Of a stretch of DNA of 64,000 nucleotides, positions 37,926-48,576 are shown piece after piece. Where the stretch lies: positions 62,001-126,000 of the forward strand of contig CP002098.1 in assembly GCA_000145985.1 (NCBI GenBank), given 5' to 3'. This stretch comes from Ignisphaera aggregans DSM 17230. GTDB taxonomy: Archaea > Thermoproteota > Thermoprotei_A > Sulfolobales > Ignisphaeraceae. Numbering within the stretch: the first letter of the stretch is position 1; every line of letters begins with the position of its first letter. The notes beneath the pieces are model-generated. The model ran no database searches. It saw only the letters and a list, made by a program, of their open reading frames with translations, and was not told where the DNA came from. Both the position numbers and the translations under genes were made by a program.

Positions 37926-39587
37926 TTATTCTTCTTCCTTTTCTTTCTTTTCTTCCTTCTTCTCTTCTTCTTTCCTCCTAGATGCGGCTATTACATCGTC
38001 AATTCTTAATATTAGTGTTGCAGCTTCAGTACCAGCTTTTAGTGCAGAAACTTTTACTAGTAATGGTTCTATAATACCAAGTACCTTGCTATCTGTCAAC
38101 TTTCCACTGAATACATCTATGCCTATCCATTTACCCTCTGGCTTCATATGTTCTGCTCTAAGCTTCATAAGCATGTCAACAGGGTCTAAACCTGCATTGG
38201 TTATGAGTGTTTCAACAATTCCTTCAATAGCTCTTGCAAAAGCTTCTACAGCTAGACCTTCTTTTCCACCAATCTTATTAGCATAGTCTCTTACATACTT
38301 TGCAAGCTCCATTTCAAAGGCACCTGCACCATATATTATCTTTGGCACTCTAAATACATCTGCTACAGCACTTAGTGCATCTCTAATGCTTCTTTCAGCC
38401 TCATCAACAAGTCTTTCAAGACCTGCTCTCAATACTATTGAAACAGCTCTTGGATTCTTGCATCTCTCTACAAATACCATCTTATCTTCTCCAACCTTTC
38501 TCTCCTCAACAAGTTCACAGGATCCTATATCCTTCTCCGATAAATCTTCAATATTACTTACAATTCTTCCTCCAGTAGCTCTCTCTAATTTCTCCATATC
38601 ACTTCTCTTAACTCTTCTAACAGCCATAATACCCTTCTTAGCTAGATAATGCTGAGCAACATCATCAATACCCTTCTGACAAATAACAACATTAGCACCA
38701 ACAGAACTAATCTTCTCAACCATATCCCTTAATATGTTCTCCTTTTCTTCTAGGAATTTACGCATTTGTAGGGGATCACTAATTCTTATCTCTGCATCAA
38801 TTTCAGGCTTCTCTATCTCTAATGGAGCATCTAGTAATACTATCTTAGCATTTTCAACTCTCCTAGGCATAGCAGGATGGACAACCTCTTTGTCAAGTAC
38901 TACACCATAGACTAACTGACTATCTAAGATACTACCGCCCTTCTTTTTGATTATTTGTACATTATCTATATCTACATACCATCTATCTCCTCTCTTCTCA
39001 GCTATTTGTCTAACCGCTTTAACAACAATATCTGCGAGATATTCACGAGCACCATGAACAGCCTTACTAGTTAATGCTGATATTGCTACTTTTCTTAGTA
39101 ATTCATCTGAAGCTTTATCCTCTACATTAACATCTTCTGCTATTTGATAGGCCATCTGTATAGCGTATTCTAATGCTTTCTTGTATCCTGAAACTATTGT
39201 AGTAGGATGCAACCCTTTATCTAAGAGTTCCTCAGCTCTCTTAAGGAGCTCTCCAGCAAATATAACAGCAGTTTTAGTTCCATCACCTGCCTCCTCATCT
39301 TGACCCTTTGCTATCTGTACTAACATTTTGGCTGCTGGATGCTGTACATCCATCTTATCTAATATTGTTGCACCATCATTTGTTATGGTAACATCACCTA
39401 ATGCATCAACAAGCATTTTATCCATGCCTTTTGGACCATATGTTGTTTTAATTATCTCTGCTATTGTCATAGCAGCCATCATATTAGCTCTTAGTGCATC
39501 TCTACCAGCAGTTCTTGATGTACCTTCTTTTAATATTATTACAGGTATTCCTGTAGGTTCATAAGCACCTGGTTGAACTGTTGCCAT
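37926..39587 (-). CDS. thsA: thermosome subunit (group II chaperonin)
   Basis: 553 residues. [11 protein letters not shown], the ATPase motif [15 protein letters not shown] near residue 98, [15 protein letters not shown] and [11 protein letters not shown] are classical. The C-terminus is a Lys/Glu-rich tail ([11 protein letters not shown]) rather than a GGM repeat. It folds proteins in a double ring driven by ATP. Divergent from S17e. Confidence 0.98.
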   Translation of the reverse strand: MATVQPGAYEPTGIPVIILKEGTSRTAGRDALRANMMAAMTIAEIIKTTYGPKGMDKMLVDALGDVTITNDGATILDKMDVQHPAAKMLVQIAKGQDEEAGDGTKTAVIFAGELLKRAEELLDKGLHPTTIVSGYKKALEYAIQMAYQIAEDVNVEDKASDELLRKVAISALTSKAVHGAREYLADIVVKAVRQIAEKRGDRWYVDIDNVQIIKKKGGSILDSQLVYGVVLDKEVVHPAMPRRVENAKIVLLDAPLEIEKPEIDAEIRISDPLQMRKFLEEKENILRDMVEKISSVGANVVICQKGIDDVAQHYLAKKGIMAVRRVKRSDMEKLERATGGRIVSNIEDLSEKDIGSCELVEERKVGEDKMVFVERCKNPRAVSIVLRAGLERLVDEAERSIRDALSAVADVFRVPKIIYGAGAFEMELAKYVRDYANKIGGKEGLAVEAFARAIEGIVETLITNAGLDPVDMLMKLRAEHMKPEGKWIGIDVFSGKLTDSKVLGIIEPLLVKVSALKAGTEAATLILRIDDVIAASRRKEEEKKEEKKEKEEE

Positions 39588-39744
39588 ATATCATACACCC
39601 GTATTCAGACCATTTGCAGAGGTTCTATATAAGTTTTTATGAGAATCAGATTATTAGGCTGTTTGTTGTCAGTTGTAAATAACCTTATATACTCTTCAAT
39701 AAAAGCTATATCACTTAGCAGAAAAGTAGATAAAGGTGCAAGAA

Positions 39745-39957
39745 GTGGGCAAAGTAAGAATAGGTATCGTAAAAAGAACTGCTCGTAAGTTATTATCTAC
39801 ATATCCAGATTTATTCAATGAAGATTTTCAGCACAATAAAGAAGTTGTAAGAAAACTTGTAAATACACCATCTAAAAAACTTTTAAATCAGATAGCGGGT
39901 TATATCACACATCTAGTTTCAATTAAAAAGAATGTACAGGAGACACAACAGGAATAG
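39745..39957 (+). CDS. rps17e: 30S ribosomal protein S17e
   Basis: 70 residues from a GTG. GKVRIGIVKRTARKLLSTYP, then SKKLLNQIAGYITHLV, are diagnostic for S17e. GGTG six bases before the GTG at 39745 supports this start over the GTG three codons upstream. First gene of a plus-strand run with the ubiquitin-like and Cgi121-like genes. Confidence 0.93.
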   Translation: MGKVRIGIVKRTARKLLSTYPDLFNEDFQHNKEVVRKLVNTPSKKLLNQIAGYITHLVSIKKNVQETQQE

Positions 39958-39964
39958 ATCTTGG

Positions 39965-40300
39965 GTGTTACACATAGTAAAAATAAGGGTCTATGGACAT
40001 TTAAAGTCACACATAGGTCAAGGTAGTATAGATATTGATCTTGGAACTGAAAAGAAGAACTTAAAAGTAGTTTTAAAAATGATAAATGAATTATTTCCAA
40101 CAATTTCACTATTATCTGAGGAAAATAGAAACATTATATCACAAGATTACTTAATATTAGTAAATGGTATTGATGTAAGAGTGTTTGATGATATTAGTGA
40201 AATTTATATTGAAAATGATGACGAAATTGATATAATACCAATAACACATGGAGGTATATATAATAATGATCATTTTAACACAGATACTATGCGACTATGA
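39965..40300 (+). CDS. MoaD/Urm1-type ubiquitin-like protein with a C-terminal extension
   Basis: About 111 residues from a GTG 7 bases after the S17e stop. The beta-grasp pattern is clear: VKIRVYGHLKSHIG, LKVVLKMINELFP, YLILVNGIDVRVFDD, DEIDIIPITHGG. The diglycine (residues 96-97) would normally end the protein, but the frame runs on for 14 more residues (IYNNDHFNTDTMRL). So it either needs trimming to expose Gly-Gly or is not conjugated. The likely role is a sulfur carrier for TtuA-type thiolation or a protein modifier. It overlaps the Cgi121-like gene by 35 bases. Confidence 0.8.
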   Translation: MLHIVKIRVYGHLKSHIGQGSIDIDLGTEKKNLKVVLKMINELFPTISLLSEENRNIISQDYLILVNGIDVRVFDDISEIYIENDDEIDIIPITHGGIYNNDHFNTDTMRL

Positions 40301-40742
40301 AAGCATACTAAAGTTAAGAGACGAACTATCCAAATTATTTGATAATAGATGTGTAATGATTATTACCCATAAATATCAAATGCCTTGGGAAAGTCATATA
40401 TTAGCATTTATTAATACATTAAAGTCCTTTAGAACTAATACAAATATTGCAAGAAAGTTTGATGTAGAATACCTAATAAGGCTTTTTAATGAGAGACAGA
40501 TTAATCATATTATGGATAAGATAGCTAAGCTATCATTAAATCACGGTAATATGCTATTAATGTATTGTAGCGATGATGTTTCAGATGAATCAATATATCA
40601 CAATATATTGAAAAACGGCTGTACTATTATAAATCCTCTTGATGATATTAATATTGGTCTATCTAATAGTGAGATAAGCAGTATAAAAAGAAAGAGATAT
40701 ATGCTAATAGGGACTTCTGGTTGTAGTACTATACTATCATAG
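40266..40742 (+). CDS. cgi121: Cgi121-like KEOPS subunit
   Basis: About 158 residues. The segment RKFDVEYLIRLFNERQINHIMDKIAKL matches the core of Cgi121, which binds the tRNA CCA end for the KEOPS complex that makes t6A37. The C-terminal part is divergent. The ribosome site GGAGGT (40250-40255) is formed by the diglycine codons of the upstream gene, with 10 bases to the ATG at 40266. No other KEOPS gene is in the window. Confidence 0.75.
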   Translation: MIILTQILCDYESILKLRDELSKLFDNRCVMIITHKYQMPWESHILAFINTLKSFRTNTNIARKFDVEYLIRLFNERQINHIMDKIAKLSLNHGNMLLMYCSDDVSDESIYHNILKNGCTIINPLDDINIGLSNSEISSIKRKRYMLIGTSGCSTILS

Positions 40743-40780
40743 AAAATATATTTAATAATTGAACTGCTAGACAGAGATAA

Positions 40781-40790
40781 TATTTATATA
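40781..40790 (+). promoter_or_regulatory. TATA box before the Glu/Trp micropeptide gene
   Basis: TATTTATATA about 40 bases before the ATG of the short acidic peptide. It would start transcription near 40810 and leave a short leader holding the GAGGTG ribosome site. Confidence 0.5.
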
Positions 40791-40830
40791 TCTCGCTACA
40801 TGTGAAGTGATAATGTAAGAGGTGCAATAA

Positions 40831-40914
40831 ATGTTATTTGAGGAAGAATGGGAAGAGGAAGAAGAAGAGGAATGGTGGGAAGAAGAAGAAGAATGGGAAG
40901 AAGAGGAATGGTAG
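40831..40914 (+). CDS. 27-residue Glu/Trp-only micropeptide
   Basis: ATG...TAG frame of 27 codons. After Met-Leu-Phe every residue is Glu or Trp: 19 Glu and 5 Trp in total, with pattern EEEW, E7, WW, E5, W, E4, W. GAGGTG at 40819-40824 lies 6 bases before the ATG, and a TATA box lies upstream, so it has all signals of a real gene. Both GAA and GAG codons are used, but a purine-rich run could also arise by repeat slippage. It precedes ABCE1 by 81 bases. No function is known to me; a strongly acidic, aromatic peptide could bind a basic partner such as a ribosomal surface. Confidence 0.6.
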   Translation: MLFEEEWEEEEEEEWWEEEEEWEEEEW

Positions 40915-40995
40915 GAAGAAGACTTTATAAGTAAGTCAAGAAATTTTTTAGATTATTGTAATCCATATTTCTACACCAAGGTTGGGTTGTATAAA

Positions 40996-42813
40996 ATGGT
41001 TAGAGTAGCTGTAATCGACTATGAGCTTTGTCATCCAGATAAATGTGGTATACCTTGTATTCGTTTTTGCCCTATAAATAAAACAAAGCCATACAAAGCT
41101 ATAGAGATTAGTAGTGAGAAAAAAGGAAAACCCATTATATATGAAGATAAATGTATAGCTTGTGGAATATGTATAAAAAAATGTCCATTTAAAGCTATAA
41201 GAATTGTTAATCTACCAGAAGAGATAGAGGAAAACCTTATACATAGATATGCTCAAAATGGTTTTAAGTTATATGGACTTCCAGTACCAATAAAAGGAAA
41301 GATAGTTGGTGTTCTAGGACCTAATGGTGCTGGAAAAACTACTGCTATGAAAATTCTCTCTGGAGGTATTATACCGAATTTAGGAGATTATACATCTGCT
41401 CCGAGTATTGATAGAGTATTAGATAAGTTTAGAGGAACAATATTTTATGACTATTTTAAGAAGTTATATGCTAAAGAATTAAAGGTTGTACATAAAATTC
41501 AGTATATAGAACTAATTCCATCATATATTCGCAAGGGTACTGTTAGAGAAATTCTAGATAAAGTTGATGAAAGAAAAATGAAGAAGGATGTTATAGAGTT
41601 TCTTAATATGGAGTTGATGTTAGATAAGGATGTATCAATATTGAGTGGAGGTGAGTTACAAAAACTCGCTATTGCTGTGGCACTACTTAGAGATGGTAAT
41701 ATCTATATATTTGACGAACCTTCTAGCTATTTGGATTTAAAGGAAAGATTGAATATGGCAATAACATTAAGAGAACTTCTACCTATGGATTCGTACATAT
41801 TTGTAGTAGATCATGATTTAATGCTTCTTGATTACTTAGCAGATCAAATAGTTATTACGTACGGTGTTCCCGGTGTTTATGGAATTTTTTCAAAGGTCTA
41901 TTCTACAAATAGTGGAATAGATTATTACTTAAATGGGTATCTTCCATCAGAGAATATGAAGATAAGAGATGAAGCCGTATCATTCAAATTTCATGAAACT
42001 CGCGAGGAATTTACATACATTGAGAAAACAGGTGAAGTTCTATGTTCTTGGAGTGATCTTGTGAAGAAACTAGATAATTTTGTTTTAACTGTTGAACATG
42101 GAGAAGTACACAGAGGTGAGGTTATAGGTATCGTGGGTCCTAATGCCATTGGAAAAACAACTTTTATAAGGATATTGGTAGGAGAGTTAACACCTGATGA
42201 GGGATTCACAACCTCAACAGCTTTAAAACTTAGCTATAAGCCTCAATACTTAAAGAGGAAAATTGATAGTTGTATAACTGTAGAGGAGTGTCTGAAAGAT
42301 ATTAATAGGGAAGCTCTTAATGAGGATCACTGGTTATATCAAGAGGTTATTAAGAGATTAGGAGTTGATAGATTATTTAAAAAGGAGATTGAAAATCTGA
42401 GTGGAGGAGAACTTCAGAAATTTTATGTAGCTCAAACATTGATAAGAGACGCAGATATTTATCTATTGGATGAACCTTCATCACATATTGATGTAGAGGA
42501 TCAACTTTCAGTGGCTAGAGCTATAAAAAAGATTGCTAGACTAAGGAAAGCAGCGATATTTGTTGTAGATCACAATTTCTTATTGATAGACTATGCAGTA
42601 GATAGATTAATGACATTTATTGGTATACCAACTAAGAAAGGCTATGGCAAGTCTCCTACAACTGTAGGAAAGGCATTCAATGAACTTTTAAAAGAACTAG
42701 GTTTGACTGTAAGACGAGATAAGGAGAGTGGTAGACCTAGAATAAATAAACCTGGTAGTTATCTTGATAGATATCAGAGAGAACTAGGTATGTTTTTCTA
42801 TTATGAGAAATAA
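40996..42813 (+). CDS. abce1: ABCE1/Rli1 ribosome recycling ATPase
   Basis: About 605 residues. N-terminal Fe-S domain with two cysteine groups (CHPDKCGIPCIRFCP and CIACGICIKKCP). NBD1 has Walker A GPNGAGKTT near residue 108 and LSGGELQKLAI. NBD2 has GPNAIGKTT near residue 381 and LSGGELQKFYV, each with a D-loop DEPSS. It splits ribosomes after termination together with aRF1/aPelota. The ATG at 40996 begins the family-typical VRVAVIDYELC; an earlier in-frame start is unlikely. Confidence 0.98.
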   Translation: MVRVAVIDYELCHPDKCGIPCIRFCPINKTKPYKAIEISSEKKGKPIIYEDKCIACGICIKKCPFKAIRIVNLPEEIEENLIHRYAQNGFKLYGLPVPIKGKIVGVLGPNGAGKTTAMKILSGGIIPNLGDYTSAPSIDRVLDKFRGTIFYDYFKKLYAKELKVVHKIQYIELIPSYIRKGTVREILDKVDERKMKKDVIEFLNMELMLDKDVSILSGGELQKLAIAVALLRDGNIYIFDEPSSYLDLKERLNMAITLRELLPMDSYIFVVDHDLMLLDYLADQIVITYGVPGVYGIFSKVYSTNSGIDYYLNGYLPSENMKIRDEAVSFKFHETREEFTYIEKTGEVLCSWSDLVKKLDNFVLTVEHGEVHRGEVIGIVGPNAIGKTTFIRILVGELTPDEGFTTSTALKLSYKPQYLKRKIDSCITVEECLKDINREALNEDHWLYQEVIKRLGVDRLFKKEIENLSGGELQKFYVAQTLIRDADIYLLDEPSSHIDVEDQLSVARAIKKIARLRKAAIFVVDHNFLLIDYAVDRLMTFIGIPTKKGYGKSPTTVGKAFNELLKELGLTVRRDKESGRPRINKPGSYLDRYQRELGMFFYYEK

Positions 42814-42935
42814 TGAGTGGTTTAATAATAACTATATAGTCTTAATAGTATAAACGTTATGTAAAAAAATAATGAGTATACCTGTTAACTTTATTTTTGT
42901 TCTTAAACAAGATTATCTTTTGTGGGAAGAATACT

Positions 42936-44093
<1,158 letters not shown>

Positions 44094-44148
44094 GATATAA
44101 TCCAATATTTTTATTTCTACATCATTTTAGATCTGGATTTTAGATCTG

Positions 44149-44841
44149 GTGAAGCATTTGAAGGTACCTGTCTTAGCTATAAACTTCAAAGCCTATCCTA
44201 CATCATTTGGAGTAAAAGCTCTTGAAATAGCTAAAGCTGCAGAAAAAGTGGCGCAAGAATATGGTGTAGAGGTTATAGTTATTCCACCAGCAACAGAACT
44301 TAGGAAAATAGTTGAAAGCGTTAGCATACCAGTTTATGCTCAGCATGCAGATCCTTATGAATATGGTGCTTATACTGGTTGGCTACCTGTGGTAGCATTG
44401 AAGGATATAGGTGTAAGAGGAATATTGGTAAATCATAGTGAACATAGACTTAGACTAGATGAGATAGTAGCTATAGTTGAAGCTGCAAAAAAATATGGGC
44501 TAGAGACACTAGTATGTGCAGATACACCAATAGCTGCTGCAGCAATAGCAGCAATAAAACCTGTCGCACTTGCAGTTGAACCCCCAGAACTTATAGGAAC
44601 AGGTATAGCAGTTTCAAAAGCAAAACCCGAAGTAATAACTAACACTGTACAGAGGGTTAGAGAAGTGAATAAGGAAGTAATAATTTTAACTGGCGCAGGC
44701 ATCTCAACAGCAGAAGATGTTGAGGCCGCAATTAGACTAGGAACAGCAGGGGTACTAGTGGCATCAGCTATAATGAAAGCACAAAATCCAGAAAAAGTAA
44801 TTAAAGATATGGCTGCAGTAGCAAAAGCAGCATATAAATAA
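44149..44841 (+). CDS. tpiA: triosephosphate isomerase (archaeal short form)
   Basis: 230 residues from a GTG, the short tetrameric archaeal form. Catalytic residues: Lys14 in INFKAY, His in LVNHSEHRL, and Glu in LAVEPPELIGTG. The phosphate-binding loop is TGAGIST. It interconverts DHAP and GAP and feeds the upstream FBP aldolase/phosphatase. Confidence 0.97.
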   Translation: MKHLKVPVLAINFKAYPTSFGVKALEIAKAAEKVAQEYGVEVIVIPPATELRKIVESVSIPVYAQHADPYEYGAYTGWLPVVALKDIGVRGILVNHSEHRLRLDEIVAIVEAAKKYGLETLVCADTPIAAAAIAAIKPVALAVEPPELIGTGIAVSKAKPEVITNTVQRVREVNKEVIILTGAGISTAEDVEAAIRLGTAGVLVASAIMKAQNPEKVIKDMAAVAKAAYK

Positions 44842-45096
44842 TACTAATTGATTATTCATATTTTTATTACCTCATCATCTAATACCATTATCTCTAGTAA
44901 TTATCCATACCCATTATTTCAAGTTCTCCAGCTATAACCAACGAACTATAGATGTATATTCTTATCCTCTCCAAGACTTATTGATGCTGATAAACATATA
45001 AACATGCCACCTCACAAACATAAAAAACTTAACCAGCATAAACTATTCAATAGTCCTCCACAACACTAAAATTTCATGCCTATTAGAACATATAGA

Positions 45097-45174
45097 GGGC
45101 CCGTAGCTTAGCTTGGATAGAGCGCCGGCCTCCGGAGCCGGTGGTCCGGGGTTCAAGTCCCCGCGGGCCCGCCA
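45097..45174 (+). tRNA. tRNA-Arg(CCG) with encoded CCA; probable integration target
   Basis: The acceptor GGGCCCG (45097-45103) pairs with CGGGCCC (45164-45170), with discriminator G45171 followed by CCA at 45172-45174. The anticodon stem CCGGC/GCCGG encloses C-T-CCG-G-A (anticodon 45132-45134). The broken integrase gene begins about 80 bases downstream in the same direction, the usual layout at an attL site. I found no copy of the 3' half elsewhere in the island. Confidence 0.93.
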
Positions 45175-45253
45175 CAAACTCTTCAAATAATTGATTTGTG
45201 ATGGATGTAAGCTTTTTATACTCTTTTATCTGTCCCAGGTTTTATGTGTGAGC

Positions 45254-46586
45254 ATGGGACAGAGCATATGTGTGTTAAGCGATGATCAGGCTGTTGAGAT
45301 CCTCCGTAATTTGCATCAGAGGGGTTATAGTATCAGGGATTTAGAGAAGCTTCTAGGTGTGGTAGGAGTACTATTCACCGCGTTCTTAAAGGTTTGCAGA
45401 AGCCTCCAGCGATTCTACGAATCAAGCTATGCGAAGTCGTTTCGGAGGAGGAGCTCCTCAAGATTCTTAAAGGTAGAGACATTCTGATGAGGTACGGCTT
45501 AATAGACGCTGAGGGCAGGCTGAATAAAGCCGTTGTACTGGCACTAATCGATGCGTTGATGCAGGATGAAGCTCTTAAGGATGAGGTTTTGAACTATATT
45601 CTGAAGTACTATAAGAAGGATGTTCAGGAGAGGTTATCTGAGGCACTTCCAAAGATTGAGCTCAGGTGGAGTGAAGACTTTGAGAAGTGGCTGACCGAGA
45701 AGAAGTCTAAGCCGATTTCGGAACGCACACTGAGGGATTACAGGAGTATCTGGTTCAAATGTCTTGAAGGTAAGGCTTTGGGATGGCATTTATTGAAGCA
45801 GCTAGAAGGTAAACAGATGCTCTGTAGCGATGGTGTGTACCACCCAACTTCGTGGCCTAGGCAGATATTTAGACACTACATAAGGTATCTATATGCTGTT
45901 GGAAAGTTGGATTATGATACATATACAAGACTTCTACTTGCAATACCTGGAAGGCGTTATGGGCGTAGGCTCAGCCAAAAAGCTATAGAGGTCGGAGATA
46001 TTGTTGGGAGCCTCCAGGTGTTAAAGGATAGGAGGCCCGATATCTACATACTCTACCTCTTCATGCTCTACTCATCTGTGAGGTTTGAGCACGCCCTGAG
46101 GCTCTTCGATGAGTGGAACCCCGATGAAAAGCTCTACATCTCATACCTCAATAGGAATGTTAAGAGGCTTGAATGCTTCGATATGTTCTGCAGGTACTAC
46201 ATGGGTAAGGAAACAGATAAGAAGCCCACAGGCTTCGCCTACTTCCCTAAACAGCTGCTTGCACTAATAGAGAGGTATAGGGAGAAGCTACCTAATAAGA
46301 GGAGGATTGAGAGAATAGTATCAAACCTCAGCATTCTGAAGCCTAAGATGATTAGAGTATCTGCTTTGAGGGAGATGAAAGCTGTTTTCGGTGATACAGA
46401 TGTGTGGAGATTCATAACAAGTAAATTTGGAGAGCTATATCAGTATCCGCAAGACACTACCTAGACCTACTGCAGGAAGCAGACAGGCTATATCCATCAT
46501 ACATAGAGCACATAGAGAAGAAGCTGGGATCTACACTACTAAACATGTGCAGCATCGGAACCAATAACAAAGCAGAATGCATCTGA
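45254..46586 (+). pseudogene. int: tyrosine integrase broken by two frameshifts
   Basis: Three frames together make one protein of about 440 residues. Frame one (ATG 45254) gives MGQSICVLSDDQAVEILRNL and the first part of an HTH. Near 45360 one base is missing (restoring G gives LGVGRSTIHRVLKGL). The middle frame carries the core, with HPTSWPRQIFRHYIRYLYAV and SSVRFEHALRLF (catalytic Arg). Near 46438 two extra bases (TA) shift the frame; removing them gives FGELSVSARHYLDLLQEADR, with the HxxY-like nucleophile Tyr, up to TGA 46584-46586. It resembles archaeal tRNA-targeting integrases and should be inactive as written. Confidence 0.85.
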
Positions 46587-47061
46587 GCTACATTAATAGC
46601 TATAATGAGGGGATCAAGTACTCTATACGTTCACGCAGTATTCATAAACGCATCAAGTCTGCTATAGCCTAATAAAGCGTTCGGAATAGCTTTACATCCT
46701 CCTGGTATGTCTTCCTCCAGATGCCCTGAAAGTTCATAGTACCCGGCTTAAGGCTAAACAGTTGTACAGCGATAAACAACGATTACTGTGTTTTCACGAA
46801 TATAGCTTAAGAGAGTTACAATAAATTTTGATAGTGGAACGCGATGAAGGCAAATCATACGATATGCTCTATAGATATTACGTCAAAACGCTGCCTGCGG
46901 AGATCCGTCTACACATTAAATGGTGAGAGAAGAATTCGACAAATTGCATAAAATCGCGTTTCACTTCTGATTTCAAACCAGCATATGAGCTTTGCTCCTC
47001 ATTGCGTAGCAATGTTTAAATACTGAATATCGATGTTATCGTAGACAGAGATGATAGTTTA
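46587..47061 (+). other. 475-base gap after the integrase
   Basis: No credible gene. A TATA-like TTTAAATA near 47012 may serve the membrane protein gene that follows. The rest looks like decayed element DNA. Confidence 0.4.
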
Positions 47062-47937
47062 ATGGGCTTCGTAAAAGTGAACTTGAAGAATGTGCCTATC
47101 ACGTTCTTCATATCCGCATTAATTTTAGTTTTACTATTGAACATCATAGGAAGGCTTCTTCCTCCCTTTGTGGAGCTCTGTTACGTCGTAATACTTACGA
47201 TAATTGTAGCTTGTTGTTTCGCCTTATTATTCCTACTTCCAATTATATTTCCAAACCGCAGCGATAAGCGTTATCGCGTCAACTATTTAATTGCGTACAT
47301 GACGTCTCTCTTGACGTCTTGGCTTTTAGCTATATATTCCTCTAGTGTTCAATCATTTCTTATGCACCTCCTTTCATTCTTAGCGTTACTGATATTCGTA
47401 TTGACTTCTTCGCTTTTACCTGTTATGGAATGCTACGAGAAGTACGTACTATCTTGGAGAGACCTCTTAATAGGTCTAAGGCTCGTTGTAACCACTTCTG
47501 AAAGGAGTGTTAGCTACATTCTTGGAAAGCTAACATTCTGGTTCATCTTTTCAATGCCAGCTTCAATAATAATTTCTTACCTACTCACAGAAGCACACCT
47601 TATCAATATTCGACAGATCCCGTTTAACACGTTGGTCTACCTGATTTTGAATATTATCGTAGTAATAGCAGTTTTTATGGAGACGATTTTTGAATTTCCT
47701 AAATTGTTTCCAAGAATTAGCAAAATGTTAGGAAGAGGATTCTATGTACTAGCCACAATCATCTTCATTATTTCTGCTATATATTTGTATGAACTGCTCA
47801 CCTCAAATAATCAGAAATTGCTGGAATACAGTCCGAGCACATTCTATAGTGCAATAGCCTTGCTAAGTTATATATTTTTCTTCATAGCGATGGTGGCATC
47901 AACCACGTGTAGAAATGAGGTAGCTACATCAGTGTAA
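47062..47937 (+). CDS. unknown eight-TM membrane protein
   Basis: 291 residues with about eight hydrophobic segments (near 8-30, 35-58, 75-92, 98-122, 150-175, 190-212, 225-245 and 262-282) joined by short basic loops. No transporter or enzyme motif is recognised. It lies alone in the island between the integrase remnant and the surface protein. A cargo gene of the element is the simplest view. Confidence 0.65.
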   Translation: MGFVKVNLKNVPITFFISALILVLLLNIIGRLLPPFVELCYVVILTIIVACCFALLFLLPIIFPNRSDKRYRVNYLIAYMTSLLTSWLLAIYSSSVQSFLMHLLSFLALLIFVLTSSLLPVMECYEKYVLSWRDLLIGLRLVVTTSERSVSYILGKLTFWFIFSMPASIIISYLLTEAHLINIRQIPFNTLVYLILNIIVVIAVFMETIFEFPKLFPRISKMLGRGFYVLATIIFIISAIYLYELLTSNNQKLLEYSPSTFYSAIALLSYIFFFIAMVASTTCRNEVATSV

Positions 47938-48576
47938 AGGCATCATCTAAAGAAAATAAAGAGGTGGGGGTACATGGTGAGATAAGCTAGTAGTTTTGGC
48001 TCAGACTTGCAGTAGACCATGTAGTCGAAGCCGATAAAATGATGAGAAATAGTTCAAAAATCCAAAGAAGTCGATATTATGTAAGCCTTTCTTCAATCTT
48101 GGTGAAGCTAGTATTTGAGGAGCTGAAAGATTATTGAAACGGAAGATGCAGCGAGAGTGCTTGAGCAAATTCTGCTATGCTTGCCGAAACCTAAAACACA
48201 AAACTGGTGGCTATACAACAGACTCATGGATATTAATGGGGGCAGAGATGTAGACGAGGTATCCGAACCTGTCTGTGTGCGTAGACCGTATGTGACATTC
48301 GCTCTCGGAGGGTACCAGGGCATGCTACGGGGGTTCACGCCGGGCTCCAAAGTGATGGTGCTAGCTTAAAAGCATTGTATGGCCGATAGACATCGACGGC
48401 TTAACTCTCCTTACTCTCTGAGGTAAGTTACGGTAGGCTAATCTTTAAAAGAAATTTAATTTGGAAGAAATTTGGGGGTGAAGCAGGCTTTTATAGATTG
48501 CATTTATTCTGGCGACTAGTAGTCGAACAGAATCTTGGTCCTTCGCTCAAATTTCTTCAGTATGCGCAAAAACCAT
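47938..48576. other. 639-base gap with a possible gene remnant
   Basis: A frame at 48157-48369 (from GTG, about 70 codons) reads VLEQILLCLPKPKTQNWW and ends MLRGFTPGSKVMVLA. The frame is open further upstream to a TGA at 48124-48126 without another start, so it may be the end of a broken gene. Not recognised. The rest contains no credible gene. Confidence 0.3.
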
